Positions 61,522 to 64,000 of a stretch of 64,000 nt of DNA are shown here, piece by piece (the stretch's first letter is position 1; the number at the start of each line of letters is the position of its first letter). The translations under genes and the position numbers were made by a program. The stretch spans positions 3,844,001-3,908,000 of the forward strand of contig CP099652.1 in NCBI GenBank assembly GCA_024123955.1, in the 5' to 3' direction. The DNA is from Oxalobacteraceae bacterium OTU3CINTB1. GTDB taxonomy: Bacteria > Pseudomonadota > Gammaproteobacteria > Burkholderiales > Burkholderiaceae_D. Below the pieces are notes generated by a model. The model was not told the DNA's origin and did no database searches. It saw only the letters and a program-made list of their open reading frames with translations.

Positions 61522-62601
61522 ATGAAAACGCACAAGATCGCAGTCATCGCTGGCGACGGCATCGGCAAGGAAGTCATGCCCGAAGGCATACGGGTGGTCG
61601 AGGCGGCCGCGAAGCGCTTCGACATCGGCATCGAATGGACCACGTTTGAGTGGGCCAGCTCCGACTACTACGTTGAGCACGGAAAGATGATGCCCGACGA
61701 CTGGTTTGAACAGCTCAAGGGCTTCGACGCGATCTTCTTCGGCGCCGTCGGCTGGCCGGAGACCGTGCCGGACCATGTTTCCCTGTGGGGCTCGCTGCTC
61801 AAATTCCGTCGCCAGTTCGACCAGTATGTCAACCTGCGGCCGGTGCGCTTGATGCCCGGCGTGCCTTGTCCGTTGGCGAACAAGAAGCCGGGCGACATCG
61901 ATTTCTACATCGTCCGTGAAAATACCGAGGGTGAGTATTCCTCGGTCGGCGGCAAGATGTTTGAAGGCACGGAGCGGGAATTCGTGTTGCAGGAGTCGGT
62001 CTTTACGCGCACCGGCGTCGATCGCGTGCTGAAGTACGCTTTCGAGCTGGCGCGGAGCCGGCCGAAGCAGCACTTGACGTCGGCAACGAAGTCCAACGGG
62101 ATTTCGATCAGCATGCCGTATTGGGACGAGCGTTTTGCAGCGATGGGCGCAGGCTATCCCGAAGTCCGGCGCGACCAGTACCACATCGATATTTTGTGCG
62201 CGCGGTTTGTATTGTCGCCGGAGCGGTTCGACGTGGTGGTGGCGTCCAATTTGTTCGGCGATATCTTGTCGGACCTGGGGCCGGCATGCACCGGGACGAT
62301 CGGGATCGCACCATCGGCCAATTTGAATCCGGAGCGGACCTGGCCGTCGTTGTTCGAGCCGGTGCATGGATCGGCGCCGGATATCTATGGAAAAAACATC
62401 GCCAATCCAGTGGCCATGATCTGGTCGGGCGCGATGATGCTGGATTTCCTGGGTGCCGGCGAGGGCAAGTACCGGGCGGCGCATGATGCGATTGTCGCGG
62501 CGATCGAATCGTGTATTCAGGACGGCGCGCGGACGCCGGATTTGGGCGGAACGGCCGATACGACGGGCGCGGGCAAGGCGATCGCGGCGGCGTTGAGGTG
62601 A
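61522..62601 (+). CDS. Tartrate dehydrogenase / D-malate dehydrogenase
   Basis: 359 residues of the isocitrate/isopropylmalate dehydrogenase family: IAVIAGDGIGKEVMPEG at the start, IVRENTEGEYSSVGG near 132, ATKSNGISISMPYWD near 193, NLFGDILSDLG near 243 and FEPVHGSAPDIYGKNIANPV near 278. The VRENTEGEYSSVGG form is that of TtuC/DmlA/YeaU enzymes, which oxidise and decarboxylate D-malate or act on tartrate. NAD+ and Mn2+ dependence is known for the family. ttuC and dmlA cannot be told apart by sequence alone. Confidence 0.9.
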   Translation: MKTHKIAVIAGDGIGKEVMPEGIRVVEAAAKRFDIGIEWTTFEWASSDYYVEHGKMMPDDWFEQLKGFDAIFFGAVGWPETVPDHVSLWGSLLKFRRQFDQYVNLRPVRLMPGVPCPLANKKPGDIDFYIVRENTEGEYSSVGGKMFEGTEREFVLQESVFTRTGVDRVLKYAFELARSRPKQHLTSATKSNGISISMPYWDERFAAMGAGYPEVRRDQYHIDILCARFVLSPERFDVVVASNLFGDILSDLGPACTGTIGIAPSANLNPERTWPSLFEPVHGSAPDIYGKNIANPVAMIWSGAMMLDFLGAGEGKYRAAHDAIVAAIESCIQDGARTPDLGGTADTTGAGKAIAAALR

Positions 62602-62625
62602 TTGTCGGGTCGCGGGCGGCGCTGT

Positions 62626-62659
62626 GGCGGATTACGCTTCGCTAATCCGCCCTACGTGG
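62626..62659. repeat. Dispersed palindromic repeat, copy 4
   Basis: 34 bp, the best-matched copy of the family with perfect 9-bp arms and CTACGTGG tail, starting 25 bp after the dehydrogenase stop. Same orientation as copies at 32390 and 50124. Confidence 0.9.
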
Positions 62660-62748
62660 ATCCTGGTTTACGCACCGTGCCGATTCTCCGCGAACACGTA
62701 GCATGCAGACCAGCGTCTCCGGCATGGCCAATTTCCGCGCCAATCGCC

Positions 62749-63276
62749 CTACTTTGCTGCAATGACGCCGCAGGCCAAACGGGCGCCGGAATTGCCGGTC
62801 GGCTGGGTCACCATGTCGTCCGGCGCCGCGTGGACGATCACCGAGCGGCCGACCGCGTTGGCCGGGTTGCCGTCGGTCAGGTTGATCTGCGTCAGCGGCA
62901 CCGTCACATCGAGCTCGGCCACGCCCTTGTCGTTGGCGTTCAGGTTGCCGAAGTCGCCGCCGTGGTGCGCCGCCTTGGCCGGATCGCCGTGCTGCGTCGT
63001 CGACGGGTTGAAGTGGCCGCCGGCACTGGTGCCGTCCGGCGCCGAGCAGTCGCCCTTTTCGTGAATGTGGAAGCCGTGCAAGCCGGGCGTCAGTCCTTCG
63101 ATGCGGGCCTTGACGCGCAAGCCGTCCTTGCCTTGCTCGAAATTCACGACGCCGCTGACCTTGTTGCCGGCGGTGGCCTTCAACGGCGCCTCGGCGGTCG
63201 TACTCGCGGCAAAGGCGGTCGATGCCGCCATCAGGGACAAACTCATCATGCAGCGCACTAGGGCGATCTTCTTCAT
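62749..63276 (-). CDS. sodC: Copper/zinc superoxide dismutase, periplasmic
   Basis: 175 residues from ATG 63276 with AGGAAA just before; signal peptide ending in AFA. Copper/zinc ligands are visible in GFHIHEKGDC, GGHFNPSTTQHGD, HHGGDFGNL and RSVIVHAAPDD, and the disulphide partner near the end in GARLACGVI. It would remove superoxide in the periplasm. The first copper His pair (H-x-H in FHIH) and all zinc ligands appear present. Confidence 0.93.
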   Translation of the reverse strand: MKKIALVRCMMSLSLMAASTAFAASTTAEAPLKATAGNKVSGVVNFEQGKDGLRVKARIEGLTPGLHGFHIHEKGDCSAPDGTSAGGHFNPSTTQHGDPAKAAHHGGDFGNLNANDKGVAELDVTVPLTQINLTDGNPANAVGRSVIVHAAPDDMVTQPTGNSGARLACGVIAAK

Positions 63277-63403
63277 ATATTTCCTATCTTCAAGAGAGTA
63301 CTTCGGGTACGTCAAGCAAGGTCTAGGCTACCGCTTATTGGTCGGATCGACAACAGTCGTAATGTAGAGTGTGTGAAACAATTCACCTATCAACAAATCA
63401 CGA

Positions 63404-64000
63404 TCAAATCAGCTTGACCAGCTGCTTGCCGAAATTCCGCCCTTCCATCAGGCCGATGAACGCGTCCGGCGCCGAGGCCAGTCCCTGCGCCACCGATTCG
63501 CGATACTTGAGTTTGCCATCGGCGACCAGCTCCCCCAGCTCCTGCAAGCCCTGCGACCAGAAGTCCATGTGCTCGGTGATGATGAAGCCGCGCAAGGTCA
63601 GACGATTGATCAGCAGCATGCGCGAGTTCTTGATCGACAGATCTGCTCCGGCGAAACCGGCGATGATGCCGCACAACGCGATGCGCGCGAAGGCGTTGGT
63701 GCGCGCCAGCGACGCATCGAGCACCGCTCCGCCAACGTTTTCGAAGATGCCGTCGACGCCATCCGGCGTTGCCGCCTCCAGATCCCGTTCCAGGTTGCCG
63801 GCCTTGTAATCGATGCAGGCGTCGAAGCCCAGTTCATCGACCACGTATGCGCATTTCTCCGCCCCGCCGGCGATGCCGACCGCGCGGCAGCCGCGCAGTT
63901 TGGCCAACTGTCCGACGACGCTGCCGACCGCGCCGCTGGCGGCCGAAACCACGATCGTTTCACCCGGTTTGGACGCCATGATCTGGTTGAAGCCGTACCA
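63404..64000 (-). CDS. NADP-dependent MDR-family oxidoreductase (partial)
   Basis: The C-terminal ~199 residues are inside the window and continue off the right edge. The cofactor motif SAASGAVGSVVGQLAKLRGC and ECxx-type segment GIAGGAEKCAYVVDELGFDA, with FENVGGAVLDASLARTNAF, match zinc-free MDR enzymes such as CurA/YncB or leukotriene B4 dehydrogenase-like proteins. These reduce alpha,beta-unsaturated ketones or aldehydes using NADPH. The N-terminal part is not available to refine this. Confidence 0.87.
   Translation of the reverse strand, partial: WYGFNQIMASKPGETIVVSAASGAVGSVVGQLAKLRGCRAVGIAGGAEKCAYVVDELGFDACIDYKAGNLERDLEAATPDGVDGIFENVGGAVLDASLARTNAFARIALCGIIAGFAGADLSIKNSRMLLINRLTLRGFIITEHMDFWSQGLQELGELVADGKLKYRESVAQGLASAPDAFIGLMEGRNFGKQLVKLI

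Noticed and set aside
62602..63261. Possible protein beginning with GGLRFANPPYV after the dehydrogenase
   Set aside because: The start is the dispersed palindromic repeat read as protein and the rest is antisense to sodC; the same string arises at the other repeat copies (32378 and 12257).

Overview
The window is high-GC (about 65%) proteobacterial chromosome. It looks like a member of the Oxalobacteraceae (Massilia/Duganella-type Betaproteobacteria). The grounds are the mltG-tmk-holB-pilZ-tatD gene order with ygfZ divergent, exosortase-A-associated genes, TIGR01782-like TonB receptors and the overall protein style. This is inference from gene content; no rRNA or tRNA gene was seen in the window. 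Both ends cut genes: a GH106-type rhamnosidase on the left and a zinc-free MDR-family oxidoreductase on the right.

Region by region. (1) 1-16504 is a carbohydrate locus. An L-rhamnose catabolic island has rhaD-rhaI-rhamnosidase on the minus strand, divergent from a translationally coupled rhaR-rhaS-rhaT-rhaP-rhaQ-rhaK operon. A GH43 glycosidase and a large TonB-dependent receptor follow. The layout resembles the Rhizobium rha locus but has no rhaU mutarotase. (2) 16689-23605 holds a cNMP-domain/thioredoxin-reductase-like fusion, a type Vd (PlpD-like) patatin and a coupled pta-ackA-fabI operon. (3) 23711-25070 is a secreted subtilase preceded by a clear cyclic-di-GMP-I (GEMM) riboswitch and a hairpin that covers its ribosome-binding site. 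(4) 25204-28863 is a Fur-box-flanked iron-uptake pair: PepSY membrane protein plus a 56-residue partner, divergent from a siderophore receptor. (5) 28978-32340 is AT-rich and full of small unknown, frameshifted or truncated genes, including a GGDEF remnant. It looks like a degrading accessory island.

(6) 32465-41901 has a repeat-built lipoprotein, two NagX-like membrane acyltransferase genes, a stand-alone EF-G, outer-membrane phospholipase A and a PRMT-like methyltransferase. (7) 42149-43182 is an Xre/RES toxin-antitoxin pair. (8) 43255-50617 is housekeeping: mltG-tmk-holB-pilZ-tatD-ankyrin and ygfZ-DUF4936-NRDE. (9) 50643-52649 is a second, leaderless subtilase followed by a small protein resembling its own prodomain. 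(10) 52711-60058 holds exosortase-A-system genes (acyl-CoA ligase, two alpha/beta hydrolases, glycosyltransferase, O-antigen-ligase-like protein with an inserted extracytoplasmic domain). (11) 60055-64000 has a GNAT, a LysR regulator divergent from a tartrate/D-malate dehydrogenase, a Cu/Zn superoxide dismutase and the partial oxidoreductase.

A 33-34 bp palindromic repeat (arms GGCGGATTA/TAATCCGCC) occurs four times between genes, and one copy supplies the last codons and stop of rhaK. The most notable signals are the c-di-GMP riboswitch on a secreted protease and its SD-masking hairpin. Next are the protease/free-prodomain pair, the CxxC-less cNMP-TrxR fusion, the AT-rich island and the nucleophile-substituted exosortase hydrolases.
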